From the NCBI RefSeq assembly GCF_010726245.1, contig NZ_AP022561.1, positions 558,001-622,000 on the forward strand: a stretch of 64,000 bases of DNA, read 5' to 3'. The position numbers and the translations under genes are program-made. The stretch comes from Mycolicibacterium aichiense (GTDB lineage Bacteria; Actinomycetota; Actinomycetes; Mycobacteriales; Mycobacteriaceae). The notes under the pieces are model-generated. The model saw only the letters and a program-made list of their open reading frames with translations. It was not told the DNA's origin and searched no databases. Of the stretch, positions 8,458 through 17,286 are shown one piece after another; the stretch's first letter is position 1, and each line of letters begins with the position of its first letter.

Positions 8458-10022
8458 GTGACTGCGAGTTCCTGGTCGTCGGTGGTGGCACCGCAGGATG
8501 CATTGTCGCTGCCCGCCTTTCGGAGAATCCCGATGTCCGGGTCACCCTCATCGAGCCTGGGCCCTCGGACGCAGGCGAGCCCCGTGCGCTGGATATCCGT
8601 CGGTGGCCGGAGATGGTGGAGAGCGAGTACGACCTCGACTATCGCAGCATCACGCAACAGCGGGGTAACTCCAACATCCGGCAGGCACGGATGCGCATCC
8701 TGGGTGGATGCTCCACGGCCAACACGATGATCAGCTGGCGACCGCTGGCCGCCGATCTGCAGGAGTGGGCGGCACTCGGTGTCGAGGGCTGGGACTCTGA
8801 CACGGTCGACGCCTGCTTTGACAGACTCGCGACGCCGATCGTCCCGATACCCGAGCAAGATCAGAATCGCTACGTCGCCGACGTCGTCGCGTCCGCGGTG
8901 ACCGCCCTCGATCTGCCGCGGCGGTCGAACTGGAACAGCGATCCCGACTTCGCCCGCACCGGCGTGGGATCGGGCTTCTTCGAGATCGGCTACACGCCAC
9001 AGACTCATCTGCGGTCGTCGACATCGGTGCACTACCTGCACGACATCATCGGCGTGCGCGACAACCTCAGAGTTCGGCACGGTATGCGCGCGGTGCGCAT
9101 ACTGCTCGAGGACGGGGTCGCGGTAGGCGTGTTGGCCGTCGACGACGACGGAGCCGAGCATGAGATTCGTGCCTCGTGCGAGGTGGTCGTGTGCTGCGGC
9201 GCGATCGACTCACCGAAGTTGTTGCAGCTCTCCGGGATCGGGCCGCAGGCCGTTCTGGCCGCAGCGGGTGTGACGACGGTCGTGGACAGCCCCGGTGTCG
9301 GGGAGAACCTGATGGACCATGCCGAGGGCCTCATCGTCTGGGAGGCCCGGCGCGACATCCCCGGCACCTGTGCCACCGGCTGGGACGCCGGTGCCGCGGT
9401 GCGGCTGCGCAGCGACGGTCCCGCGCGGCCCGACATTCTCATGCACTTTCCGGTGGAGGCCGTTGCCGACCACGCTGTCACCTACGGTGTCGAACTGCCC
9501 GATCGCATCGTGGCGTTGGCGCCCAACGTCGCCAAGCCCCTCAGCCGCGGCCGGGTGTGGATCACCACGGCGGATCCGGATGTACCGCCCGACATCGACT
9601 ACGGCTACTTCACCGACGCAGGCGGTGCCGACGAAGCGGCCTTGATCGCCGGAATCAGGCTCGCGCGGCGCATTGCGGCGACGGCGCCGATGTCTGACTG
9701 GATCGGTGCCGAGGTGTTTCCGGGCGCGGACCTCACCACCGACGAGGAGCTTTCGCCCGTGCTGCGCGCCACGCACCAGACCGTGTATCACGTGTCCGGC
9801 ACGTGCCGGATGGGAGCATCCGAAGAGCCACTGGCAGTGTGTGATTCACGGTTGCGTGTGCGCGGGGTTCGCGGGTTGCGGGTCGTCGACGCGTCGGTGC
9901 TCCCGACGATCCCCTCGGTCAACCCGGTGGGGACGATCATGGCGGTTGCCGAACGCGCAAGCGACCTCATCGCCGAGGACAATCGCACGACGGCGGCGGT
10001 GAGCTCACATTCCGTGCGATGA
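8454..10022 (+). CDS. GMC-family FAD-dependent oxidoreductase
   Basis: A 522-residue glucose-methanol-choline oxidoreductase. FAD binding is seen in EFLVVGGGTAGCIVAARLSE at about 4-23, the GMC signature 1 region in MRILGGCSTANTMISWR, CGAIDSPKLLQLSGIGP (signature 2), and the C-terminal active-site block TVYHVSGTCRMG with the catalytic His, followed by NPVGTIMAVAERASDLI. Such enzymes oxidise alcohols to aldehydes, with choline dehydrogenase as one branch. GTG 8454 overlaps the transporter stop (GTGA). With an aldehyde dehydrogenase and an aminotransferase nearby, it may oxidise an amino alcohol, which is an inference. A TetR gene follows after 87 bp. Confidence 0.88.
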   Translation: MSDCEFLVVGGGTAGCIVAARLSENPDVRVTLIEPGPSDAGEPRALDIRRWPEMVESEYDLDYRSITQQRGNSNIRQARMRILGGCSTANTMISWRPLAADLQEWAALGVEGWDSDTVDACFDRLATPIVPIPEQDQNRYVADVVASAVTALDLPRRSNWNSDPDFARTGVGSGFFEIGYTPQTHLRSSTSVHYLHDIIGVRDNLRVRHGMRAVRILLEDGVAVGVLAVDDDGAEHEIRASCEVVVCCGAIDSPKLLQLSGIGPQAVLAAAGVTTVVDSPGVGENLMDHAEGLIVWEARRDIPGTCATGWDAGAAVRLRSDGPARPDILMHFPVEAVADHAVTYGVELPDRIVALAPNVAKPLSRGRVWITTADPDVPPDIDYGYFTDAGGADEAALIAGIRLARRIAATAPMSDWIGAEVFPGADLTTDEELSPVLRATHQTVYHVSGTCRMGASEEPLAVCDSRLRVRGVRGLRVVDASVLPTIPSVNPVGTIMAVAERASDLIAEDNRTTAAVSSHSVR

Positions 10023-10109
10023 CTCGTAGATGACGCCGGCAGCCCGGTAGGAGAGCGCGGCGGCATACCGTACCCTTGGCGGACACCTCGGGACGGGTAG
10101 GAGCAGGCT

Positions 10110-10709
10110 GTGGCGCGAGTGCGCAACCAGGACGCCCGACGCAGCCAATTGGTGGCAGCGGCGATCGAGGTCATCGCCCACCGCGGCCTGGGTGCCGTGC
10201 GCGCCAAGGACATCGCCGAGGTCGCGGGGATATCGCCACGACTGGTGGCTTACTACTACCCGGAGATCGACGATCTCATCGACGAGGTGTACCGCAGCGC
10301 CGTTGATAGGTACTACTGGCAACGGCTCGAGGCGATCAGCAAGCTGGACAGTCCGGTCGACCGGCTCGTCAACCTGATCGAATCGGGGCTCCCCACGGGC
10401 GACGGTGACATGCTCAGCCGAGCCCTGTACGAGTTCTCGGTCAACGCCGGACGTGAACCCACTCATGGCGCGCTCATGATGCTGCTGTTCGAGCGGGAGG
10501 TCTCGCTCTACGTCTCCGTTCTCGAATCTGGCCTGAAGACAGAAGATTTCGTGCTCACGGAGTCGGTGCTCGCGATCGCACAGAACTTTGTCGCACTCGA
10601 GGACGCCTTCGGCATGTACATCAATGGCGGCAACTCGTCCTTGGACGCCGCTGCCGCCGCGGCCTTGCTGCGCAGCTATGCGCGCTCGGCCACTGGCATC
10701 GATATCTGA
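10110..10709 (+). CDS. TetR-family transcriptional regulator
   Basis: A 199-residue regulator with an N-terminal helix-turn-helix: RRSQLVAAAIEVIAHRGLGA followed by VRAKDIAEVAGISPRLVAYYYPEIDDLI (about residues 10-58). The C-terminal alpha-helical ligand domain is of the BetI-like size class. The GTG at 10110 has the ribosome site GTAGGAGCAG just upstream. The gene sits between the GMC oxidoreductase and the aminotransferase, and the best palindrome of the region (10750-10777) lies just downstream of it, in front of the aminotransferase. I infer that it represses that promoter and probably its own cluster. The ligand is unknown. Confidence 0.87.
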   Translation: MARVRNQDARRSQLVAAAIEVIAHRGLGAVRAKDIAEVAGISPRLVAYYYPEIDDLIDEVYRSAVDRYYWQRLEAISKLDSPVDRLVNLIESGLPTGDGDMLSRALYEFSVNAGREPTHGALMMLLFEREVSLYVSVLESGLKTEDFVLTESVLAIAQNFVALEDAFGMYINGGNSSLDAAAAAALLRSYARSATGIDI

Positions 10710-10749
10710 GAAACCCGCTGTCCCACTTGACGCGAACTTCTTCAAGGAG

Positions 10750-10777
10750 CATTCTTTGCGGTAGAGCGCAAAGAATG
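10750..10777. promoter_or_regulatory. Perfect 11-bp inverted repeat, candidate TetR operator
   Basis: CATTCTTTGCG, spacer GTAGAG, then CGCAAAGAATG: a perfect 28-bp dyad in the 110-bp gap between the TetR gene and the aminotransferase, 42 bp before the ATG at 10820. No run of T follows and the arms are AT-rich, so an operator is more likely than a terminator. Confidence 0.7.
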
Positions 10778-10819
10778 TGAGCGATCCGACGCGAGCATCG
10801 GGTGAGAGGACGGCACCAC

Positions 10820-12238
10820 ATGACCGACACAATCGAGAGCCCCAGCACTTCGGTTTCTGCCGCCGAGGCGACCGACCTGGGCAGGTTGGCTCAGCGGCAC
10901 CTCGTCATGAGTTTCACCTCGGGCTCGGCGTACACGGGCGCGCCACCGCCGGTAATGGTCCGCGGCGCGGACAGCCGTCTGTGGGATGCCGACGGTCGCG
11001 AGTACATCGACGCACTGGCCGGATTGTTCTGCGTCAACGTCGGTTACAGCTTCGGTGCCGAGATCGGTGAAGCAGTCCGTGAGCAGATGGCCGAGCTGCC
11101 GTACTACACCAACTGGAACGCCGCACACCCGCCTGCGGCGAAGTTGGCGGCCAAGATCGCCGAACTGGCGCCACCCGGACTGGACCGCGTGTACTTCACC
11201 TCCGGTGGCGGTGAGTCCAACGAAGCCGCGGTCAAACTCATCCGGCAGTATCACCAGGCTCGCGGTGAGTACACGCGAATCAAGTTTCTCTCGCGCCGCT
11301 CGGCCTACCACGGAACGTCCTACGCAGCACTGTCTCTCAACGGGATGACCAATTTGCGCAAACAGTTCGAACCGCTGATGTACGGGTCTCGGCACATCTC
11401 GAACAGCAAGCGTTACAGGCGGCCGGCGGGGGAGACCGAAGAGCAGTTCACCGGTCTGCTCTTGAGCGAGATGGAATCGCTGATCGTGCAGGAGGGACCG
11501 GAAACCGTGGCGGGAGTCTTCCTGGAGCCGCTGCAGAACGCAGGGGGCTCGCTGGTGCCTCCGGCGGGATACCACGAAGGCGTGCGCGAGATCTGCGATC
11601 GGTACGGCATCGTCCTGGTCGCCGATGAGGTGATCTGTGGATTCGGCAGGCTCGGGGAGTGGTTCGGCTCGACCCGGTTCAATGTCAAGCCCGACGTCAT
11701 CACCTTCGCCAAGGGAGTGTCGTCAGCGCACGTGCCCCTCGGGGGAATGATCACCAAGAGTGAGATCTTGGATGCGGTCAACAACGGCCCGGACGGAATG
11801 TATCTGCACGGCTTGACGTTCGGCGGTCATCCCGCCGCCTGTGCGGCCGGACTGGCGAATATCGCGGTGATGGAGCGTGAGGACGTACTCGGAAACGTCC
11901 GGCGCAATGAGGACTACTTCAGCGCGCAGCTGGACTCGCTGCGCGACCAGCAGCTCGTCGGCGACGTTCGAGGCCTCGGCTACCACTACTCATTGGAATT
12001 GGTGACCGACAAACAGCGGCGGACGTGGGCCGCCGAGACAGCGGCCAACGACTTCGTCTACGACATGCTCCAGCCGGCACTGCTGAAGGCTGGAATCCTC
12101 TGCCGCGCCGCGGTGGACCACGAGGGCGCACCGTTGATCCAGTTCTCCCCACCGCTGGTGTTCGACCGGGCGGACATCGACGAGCTGGTTGCGCGGATGC
12201 GCCGGCTCCTCGACGAACTTGCCGCGTCCGTGCGGTAG
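10820..12238 (+). CDS. Class III omega-aminotransferase (PLP-dependent)
   Basis: A 472-residue fold-type I, class III aminotransferase of the omega-amino acid/amine:pyruvate type. Visible features are RGADSRLWDADGREYIDALAG near the N-terminus, the PLP phosphate region TSGGGESNEAAVKLI, YHGTSYAALSL, VLVADEVICGFGRLGEWFG with the cofactor-binding Asp, and the Schiff-base Lys in ITFAKGVSSAHVPLGGM. It would convert a primary amine to an aldehyde using pyruvate or a similar acceptor. ATG 10820 follows GAGAGGA by 9 nt. The operator at 10750-10777 stands directly upstream. Together with the aldehyde dehydrogenase at 14670-16190 it forms the classical amine to aldehyde to acid sequence. Confidence 0.89.
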   Translation: MTDTIESPSTSVSAAEATDLGRLAQRHLVMSFTSGSAYTGAPPPVMVRGADSRLWDADGREYIDALAGLFCVNVGYSFGAEIGEAVREQMAELPYYTNWNAAHPPAAKLAAKIAELAPPGLDRVYFTSGGGESNEAAVKLIRQYHQARGEYTRIKFLSRRSAYHGTSYAALSLNGMTNLRKQFEPLMYGSRHISNSKRYRRPAGETEEQFTGLLLSEMESLIVQEGPETVAGVFLEPLQNAGGSLVPPAGYHEGVREICDRYGIVLVADEVICGFGRLGEWFGSTRFNVKPDVITFAKGVSSAHVPLGGMITKSEILDAVNNGPDGMYLHGLTFGGHPAACAAGLANIAVMEREDVLGNVRRNEDYFSAQLDSLRDQQLVGDVRGLGYHYSLELVTDKQRRTWAAETAANDFVYDMLQPALLKAGILCRAAVDHEGAPLIQFSPPLVFDRADIDELVARMRRLLDELAASVR

Positions 12239-12278
12239 CCGCTCGCCCAAGGCGCCTGGAGTCATCGGCTTCGGGCGC

Positions 12279-12308
12279 TTTGGCGATCGCGAAATGTGTT
12301 GTACTACA
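12279..12308. promoter_or_regulatory. Two adjacent imperfect palindromes upstream of the APC permease
   Basis: TTTGGCGATCGCGAAA at 12279-12294 is palindromic except one base pair, and TGTTGTACTACA at 12297-12308 has the dyad TGTnGTACnACA. They lie in the 190-bp gap before the permease, next to a TACATCGAT motif (12305-12313) shared with other island promoters. They may be regulator binding sites; the evidence is symmetry only. Confidence 0.35.
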
Positions 12309-12428
12309 TCGATTTATGCGATTCCTTAAGCAGGAAAAGAGCGCTTTACAGGTGGTCCCGCAGGCCGCAGTGTCATATCTCACAGCAGCGGTATCCCATC
12401 GCTGACGACTCAAGTAAAGGCGCGATAA

Positions 12429-13973
12429 ATGGGCCCAGGCAAGCCATCCGAGGTATCGGCAGAGCAGCAGACCGCCTTGGCGGCCAGTCAGACCAGACAT
12501 CTCCAGAAGTCGCTCGGCCGGCTCGACATCATTTTTCTCATCGTGGCGGCGGTGGTCTCCATCGAGGTGCTGGGGCAGGTGTCCAGCTTCGGTGGCCAGA
12601 CATTCACCTGGGCACTAGTGCTCGCGGTGTTGTTCCTGGTGCCCTACGGCCTGATCTTCGCTGAGATCGGCAGCACTTTCACCGACGAGGGCGGCGTGTA
12701 CGTATGGGTGCGAAGGGCATTCGGCCGGCCGATGGCGGCCATTGCCTCGTTGCTGACGTGGGTGACGCAGCCGGTGTGGGTTGGTGGTTCGTGCACGTTC
12801 ATCGCCGCCGAGGTGTGGAGTCAGTACGTCATGCCATTCGGACACGGCTCATGGGCCGACTATCTGTTCAAAACGATCTTCATCTGGATGACCGTGCTCG
12901 CCGCCGTGGTCAGCCTCCGGCACGGCAAGTGGATCCCGAACCTCGGTGCCATCCTCAAGATCGGATTCCTGGTGGGATTCCTCGTGACCGCGGGAATCTA
13001 CGCCGCCCGCAACGGTTTCGCCGGACTGACCTCGAGCGACTTCTCCCCGACACTGGCTGGTCTTCTCGGCGTCACGCCGCTGCTGTTGTTCTCCTATCTC
13101 GGATTCGAGTCGGGCAACAGCGCGGCCGAAGAGATGAAGAAGCCCGCCCGCGACGTCCCGATCGCCATCGCGCGCTCGTCGGCCATCGCCGCGGCCGCCT
13201 ACCTGCTGCCGATCGCTGCCATTTTGCTCGTCGTGCCTGCCGAACAGATCACCGGTATCGGGGGTCTCATGGAAGCCGTCGCCACCGTCTACAGCGTCTA
13301 CGGGTCCGCGGCACCGACCATGCTGACCGTGACCGGCGTCGTGTTCGCCCTGGTTCTGATGACGCAGGGATCCGCCTGGATGATAATCAGTGACCGGATG
13401 CAGGCGATGGCCGCGGCCGACGGCGCCTTCTTCCGCGGGTTCTTCGGCCACTTCCACCCCAAGCTGGGCACGCCCGTACGGGTCAATCTGCTCTCCGGTG
13501 TCGTCGGTACCGTCTTCATGCTGGCCGCGATGGCGCTGAGTGGTTCAGCGGCTGCGGTGTTCGGGGTCGTGCTGTCGATCTCGGTGTCGACCTTCCTGCT
13601 GAGCTATCTGATCTCGATTCCGGCGGCGGTGCGGCTGCGCACAGCGTTCCCCGATGTCATCCGTCCGTTCAGAGTCCCAGTGTCGGACAGAGTGTTTCGC
13701 GCGATGGGTGCGCTGTGCTTCGCCTGGGTGGCGCTGGGGAGCTGGGTGGCCGTCTTCCCGGGCACGTTGGACCGCCTCTTCGGTTTGGATTACGACTTCG
13801 AGGAGACCTGGGGCGTGAGCGCGGGTGTATTCGAGACGTTCACGCTCGGCACGCTGGCCACCCTGACCGCGCTGGGCCTCGTCGGCTACCTGACGGCGAA
13901 ACCGCTTCGGATCCAACGTCGTACGGCCGCCGACACGGACGTGGCTGTGGAGAGCGAACCCGCCCTGCAGTAA
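12429..13973 (+). CDS. APC-superfamily amino acid/amine permease
   Basis: A 514-residue inner-membrane permease of the amino acid-polyamine-organocation superfamily. About twelve hydrophobic segments are visible, the first at LDIIFLIVAAVVSIEVL, then AEIGSTFTDEGGVYVWVRRAFG, which is the TM2-TM3 segment typical of APC transporters, and SYLGFESGNSAAEEMKKPARD before TM7. The tail is hydrophilic. ATG 12429 follows AAAGG at 12416-12420 by 8 nt. It probably imports the amine or amino acid used by the aminotransferase just upstream; the actual solute is unknown. A strong hairpin terminator follows at 13986-14025. Confidence 0.88.
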   Translation: MGPGKPSEVSAEQQTALAASQTRHLQKSLGRLDIIFLIVAAVVSIEVLGQVSSFGGQTFTWALVLAVLFLVPYGLIFAEIGSTFTDEGGVYVWVRRAFGRPMAAIASLLTWVTQPVWVGGSCTFIAAEVWSQYVMPFGHGSWADYLFKTIFIWMTVLAAVVSLRHGKWIPNLGAILKIGFLVGFLVTAGIYAARNGFAGLTSSDFSPTLAGLLGVTPLLLFSYLGFESGNSAAEEMKKPARDVPIAIARSSAIAAAAYLLPIAAILLVVPAEQITGIGGLMEAVATVYSVYGSAAPTMLTVTGVVFALVLMTQGSAWMIISDRMQAMAAADGAFFRGFFGHFHPKLGTPVRVNLLSGVVGTVFMLAAMALSGSAAAVFGVVLSISVSTFLLSYLISIPAAVRLRTAFPDVIRPFRVPVSDRVFRAMGALCFAWVALGSWVAVFPGTLDRLFGLDYDFEETWGVSAGVFETFTLGTLATLTALGLVGYLTAKPLRIQRRTAADTDVAVESEPALQ

Positions 13974-13985
13974 AGCCGCTGACGT

Positions 13986-14025
13986 CGCGGCCGCGTGGCG
14001 GACCAAGTGTCCGAGCGCGGCCGCG
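13986..14025. terminator. Bidirectional hairpin terminator between convergent genes
   Basis: Outer arms CGCGGCCGCG (13986-13995 and 14016-14025) enclose an inner GGAC-CAAGT-GTCC stem-loop (14000-14012). It sits between the APC permease (plus) and the YczE-like gene (minus), so it can end both transcripts. There is no U-tract, as is common in mycobacteria. Confidence 0.6.
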
Positions 14026-14035
14026 GTGCCCGATG

Positions 14036-14644
14036 TCAGAGTTCGTCGTCCGGGATGCGCCCCACCAGCCGCACCGCGAGGTGGACGCAGGGTCCGATGA
14101 AGACCGCGAACAGCAGGGTGCCGATCCCCGCGACGCCGCCCAGCAGCCAGCCGGCGATCAGGACGGTCGCCTCGACGGCGGCTCGTGCCGCCCCCAGTGG
14201 CCACCCCGAGACCCGTGCGATCCCGGTCATCAGGCCGTCGCGTGGGCCGGGTCCGAGCCCCGTCGTCAGGTAGATGCCACTACCCAGCGCGACGACCAGG
14301 ATTCCACCTATGCACAGCGCTATTCGCCACGGGAGGGCGGTGAGATCGGGCAACCAGTGCAGCGCGAGGTCCAATGCGGTTCCGACGAGGAGCACATTGG
14401 CCACGGTGCCGAGACCGGGCCTCTGCCGCAGGGGAATCCACAACAGCAGCACCAGCGCGCCGATGAGATTCGTCATCGATCCGATGGACAACCCGGTGCG
14501 CACCGCGGTGCCCTGCGCGAACACCGTCCACGGCGAATTACCGAGGTGCGCCGCGACAATCATCGCCTCCCCGGTGCCGAACAGCCACTGGCCGCCCACG
14601 AGGCACACCAACCGCAGCGGGCTCGGCACCCATCTGGTCAGCAC
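14036..14644 (-). CDS. YczE/YyaS-like integral membrane protein
   Basis: A 202-residue, very hydrophobic protein with about five membrane segments (for example LVCLVGGQWLFGTGEAMIVAA and IALCIGGILVVALGSGIYL) and the conserved loop TGLGPGPRDGLMTGIARVSG that marks the YczE/YyaS family. The family is of unknown or poorly defined function, often beside transporters and regulators. The start is GTG 14644 with no clear ribosome site. It lies 25 bp downstream of the aldehyde dehydrogenase on the same strand and is probably cotranscribed with it. I do not assign a function. Confidence 0.75.
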   Translation of the reverse strand: MLTRWVPSPLRLVCLVGGQWLFGTGEAMIVAAHLGNSPWTVFAQGTAVRTGLSIGSMTNLIGALVLLLWIPLRQRPGLGTVANVLLVGTALDLALHWLPDLTALPWRIALCIGGILVVALGSGIYLTTGLGPGPRDGLMTGIARVSGWPLGAARAAVEATVLIAGWLLGGVAGIGTLLFAVFIGPCVHLAVRLVGRIPDDEL

Positions 14645-14669
14645 CGAGGGCGCCGCGAATCATGCGCTC

Positions 14670-16190
14670 CTAGAGTGCGATCCACGTGGTCTTCAGACCG
14701 GTGTACTTGTCGAGTGCGTGCAGGGACAGATCCCGGCCGAACCCCGACTGCTTGAAACCGCCGAAGGGCGTCTGAGCGCTGAGTGCATCGACGGTGTTGA
14801 CCGACACCGTGCCTGCCCGCAAGGCGGCGGAGACCGTGTGGGCGCGGCGCAGGTCGTTGGTCCACACCGATGCGGCCAAGCCGTAGACGGTGTCGTTCGC
14901 CATCCGGATCGCCTCGTCCTGATCCTCGAATGTCTGCACGGCGAGAACGGGACCGAACACCTCATCGGTGATCAGTTCGTCGGCGGGGCCGAGGCCCGTC
15001 ACGACGGTCGGTTCGATGAAACAGCCGCCCTCGAGACGTCTGCCGCCGACTCGGATGTCACCGTGCTCGCGTGCCCGGTCCACAAAGCCCAGGACGTGGT
15101 CGGTGTGGGCGGCGTCGACGATGGCGCCCTGCGCCGCCGCCGGATCCAGCGGATTGCCCGGCTGCATCTGCGCCGCGCGGTCTACCAACTCGGCGACGAA
15201 CTCTTCGGCGATCGATTTCTGAACCAGCAGGCGCGAATTCGACGAGCACACCGCGCCCTGGTTGTAGAAGGCGCCGAACAGTGCCTTCTCGATGGCCTGC
15301 TCCAGATCGGCGTCCGCGAACACCAGATTCGGACTCTTGCCGCCGCATTCGAGCCAGACCTGTTTGAGATTGGAGTCGGCGGCGTACCTCAGGAACGCCT
15401 TTCCGGTGGCGGTCGAGCCGGTGAAGGCGAGGACGTCGACATCGGGATGCAGACCTAGTGCGGCACCCGCGGTCTGACCGAGACCGGGGACGACGTTGAA
15501 GACCCCTTCGGGCACGCCCGCTGCGACGGCCAGCTCTGCCAGCCGCAGCGAGGACAGCGGAGCGCGCTCGGAAGGCTTGAGCACCACGGAGTTTCCGGCA
15601 GCCAGTGCGGGGGCGACCTTCCACACGGCGAGGTCGAGCGGGAAGTTCCACGGCGTCACGGCGCCGACGACGCCCAGCGGCTCCCGGGTGACCAGCGCGA
15701 GATTGCCGGGTTCGGTGGGGGCGATCTCGCCGTTGATCTTGTCCAGTGCCTCGCCGTAGTAGGCGACCAGGCCGGCGGCCGAGGGGACATCGACAGTGTG
15801 GGCCTCAGTGACGAGCTTGCCCATGTCCATCGAGTCCAGCAACGCCAGTTCGACGCTGTGTTCGGTGATCAAGTGCGCCAGCCGCAGCAGCACCCGCTTG
15901 CGCTCGGAGATCGAGGAACGTGACCACTGGCCGCCGTCGAACGCGCGGCGGGCGGACCGTACGGCGAGATCGACATCGACATCCTGGGCTGAGGCCACCG
16001 CCGCGATGACGTCGCCGGTGGCCGGGTTGACCGAGTCGAACGTAGCCCCCGATTCGGCCGGTCGGAAGGTGCCGTCGATGAAGACGCCGGCGCGGGGCTC
16101 GACCTCGGCCGCGCGCCGGGTCCAGCCGGCCAGATTCTCGGGAGGGGCATCTGCGGTGAGGGTCACCGTTCCACCCTGCACCGACGACAT
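14670..16190 (-). CDS. NAD(P)-dependent aldehyde dehydrogenase (aminoaldehyde/betaine-aldehyde type)
   Basis: A 506-residue aldehyde dehydrogenase. Features in order are FNPATGDVIAAVA-like FDSVNPATGDVIAAVASAQD, VTPWNFPLDLAVWKVAPALA (cofactor site), LKPSERAPLSSLRLAELA, FTGSTATGKAF, WLECGGKSPNLVFADADL with the catalytic Glu, FYNQGAVCSSNSRLLV with the catalytic Cys, EVFGPVLAVQTFED and PFGGFKQSGFGRDL. The type fits 4-aminobutyraldehyde or betaine aldehyde oxidation. The start is uncertain: ATG 16190 is used, while GTG 16166 has a better purine-rich ribosome site (agggtgga). It diverges from the LysR regulator across 63 bp, the classical layout for LysR control of a neighbouring operon. Confidence 0.9.
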   Translation of the reverse strand: MSSVQGGTVTLTADAPPENLAGWTRRAAEVEPRAGVFIDGTFRPAESGATFDSVNPATGDVIAAVASAQDVDVDLAVRSARRAFDGGQWSRSSISERKRVLLRLAHLITEHSVELALLDSMDMGKLVTEAHTVDVPSAAGLVAYYGEALDKINGEIAPTEPGNLALVTREPLGVVGAVTPWNFPLDLAVWKVAPALAAGNSVVLKPSERAPLSSLRLAELAVAAGVPEGVFNVVPGLGQTAGAALGLHPDVDVLAFTGSTATGKAFLRYAADSNLKQVWLECGGKSPNLVFADADLEQAIEKALFGAFYNQGAVCSSNSRLLVQKSIAEEFVAELVDRAAQMQPGNPLDPAAAQGAIVDAAHTDHVLGFVDRAREHGDIRVGGRRLEGGCFIEPTVVTGLGPADELITDEVFGPVLAVQTFEDQDEAIRMANDTVYGLAASVWTNDLRRAHTVSAALRAGTVSVNTVDALSAQTPFGGFKQSGFGRDLSLHALDKYTGLKTTWIAL

Positions 16191-16253
16191 GAACCTGTAC
16201 AGCAGGTGTTTCCGAACCCTAGGATCGATTTTCCTGATGCGGGAGGTGCCGAC

Positions 16254-17165
16254 ATGTCGGATTACACGCTGCGGCAACTCGAGTACTTCGTCGCCGTGGC
16301 CGAGGCGGGCAGTGTCACGCGGGCGGCGGCAGCTGTCCACCTATCGCAGTCGGCGATGTCGGCCGCGCTGGCCGACCTGGAGAACGCGCTGTCGGTCCAG
16401 TTGCTGGTACGGCACCACGCGCGGGGCATCAGCCTGACGCCCGCGGGCAAGGAACTTCTGGTTGCCAGCCGCCAGCTGCTGGCATCGGCGGGCGACCTTC
16501 GCGCGGTCGCACAGGGATTGGGCACCTCGCTGAGCGGCACCCTGTCGATCGGCTGTTTCCAGGTCGTGGCGCCCTACCTGCTGCCGGAGCTGTTGGCCAC
16601 CGCGGCTGAGAAACTTCCCAAACTCGACCTGTTGACCACCGAGGTCGATCTGGCCGATCTGGCCGAGGGCGTCGCGAACGGGACGTTCGAACTGGGCATC
16701 GGCTACGACCTCGTCGACGATCCGCGGTTGAAGCGGTGGCCGTTGTACACGCTGCCGCCCTACGTCCTGGTGTCCGGAGAGCACCGCTTCGCGACGCGGG
16801 ACAGCGTCGACCTCGCAGAGCTGGCCGACGAACCGATGGTGTTGCTGGACCTGCCGCATAGCCGCGACTACTTCCAGAGCGTGTTCCGGGCCGCCGGCGT
16901 CACGCCGAACATCCGGTATCGCTCGACGACGGTCGAGACCTGCCGAGCCCTGGTCGGGCGCGGGCTGGCCTACTGCGTGCTGAACCTGCGAGCCGCGGTC
17001 CCGACCGCTCTCGACGGTCATGCTGTCGCGGCCGTTCCGATCAGTGGTGGCCCGCCGAGCCTGACGGTCGTGCTGCTCGACGCTGTCGCCGCCCGTCCCA
17101 CCCGCCGGGCCAGCGTGGTGGCCGACCTGTGCCGCAACCTGTTCGCGAACCCGCCCAGTATCTGA
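16254..17165 (+). CDS. LysR-family transcriptional regulator
   Basis: A 303-residue LysR regulator. The N-terminal winged helix-turn-helix is textbook: LRQLEYFVAVAEAGSVTRAA, then VHLSQSAMSAALADLENAL and LLVRHHARGISLTPAGKELL (about residues 5-65). The periplasmic-binding-like effector domain follows (LSIGCFQVVAPYLLPELL, then a second lobe). GGGAGG at 16241-16246 precedes the ATG by 7 nt. It diverges from the aldehyde dehydrogenase and is followed by the monooxygenase operon, so it probably controls both. The ATCGAT found in its own promoter (16224-16229) recurs in other promoters of the island. The inducer is unknown. Confidence 0.9.
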   Translation: MSDYTLRQLEYFVAVAEAGSVTRAAAAVHLSQSAMSAALADLENALSVQLLVRHHARGISLTPAGKELLVASRQLLASAGDLRAVAQGLGTSLSGTLSIGCFQVVAPYLLPELLATAAEKLPKLDLLTTEVDLADLAEGVANGTFELGIGYDLVDDPRLKRWPLYTLPPYVLVSGEHRFATRDSVDLAELADEPMVLLDLPHSRDYFQSVFRAAGVTPNIRYRSTTVETCRALVGRGLAYCVLNLRAAVPTALDGHAVAAVPISGGPPSLTVVLLDAVAARPTRRASVVADLCRNLFANPPSI

Positions 17166-17286
17166 CGCTGCGGCCTGCGTGGATCGTTTTCATCGATGCC
17201 GTACATCGGATCTACGCGCTGTACAGATGCAAATGCGGCTTGAACCATGGAGGGCGAGCAGGAACGCCGAGTCTGTGGAGGTCAAG

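Noticed and set aside
12849..13457. A minus-strand open frame antisense to the APC permease
   Set aside because: The permease with its membrane segments is continuous on the plus strand; the antisense product is charged low-complexity sequence.
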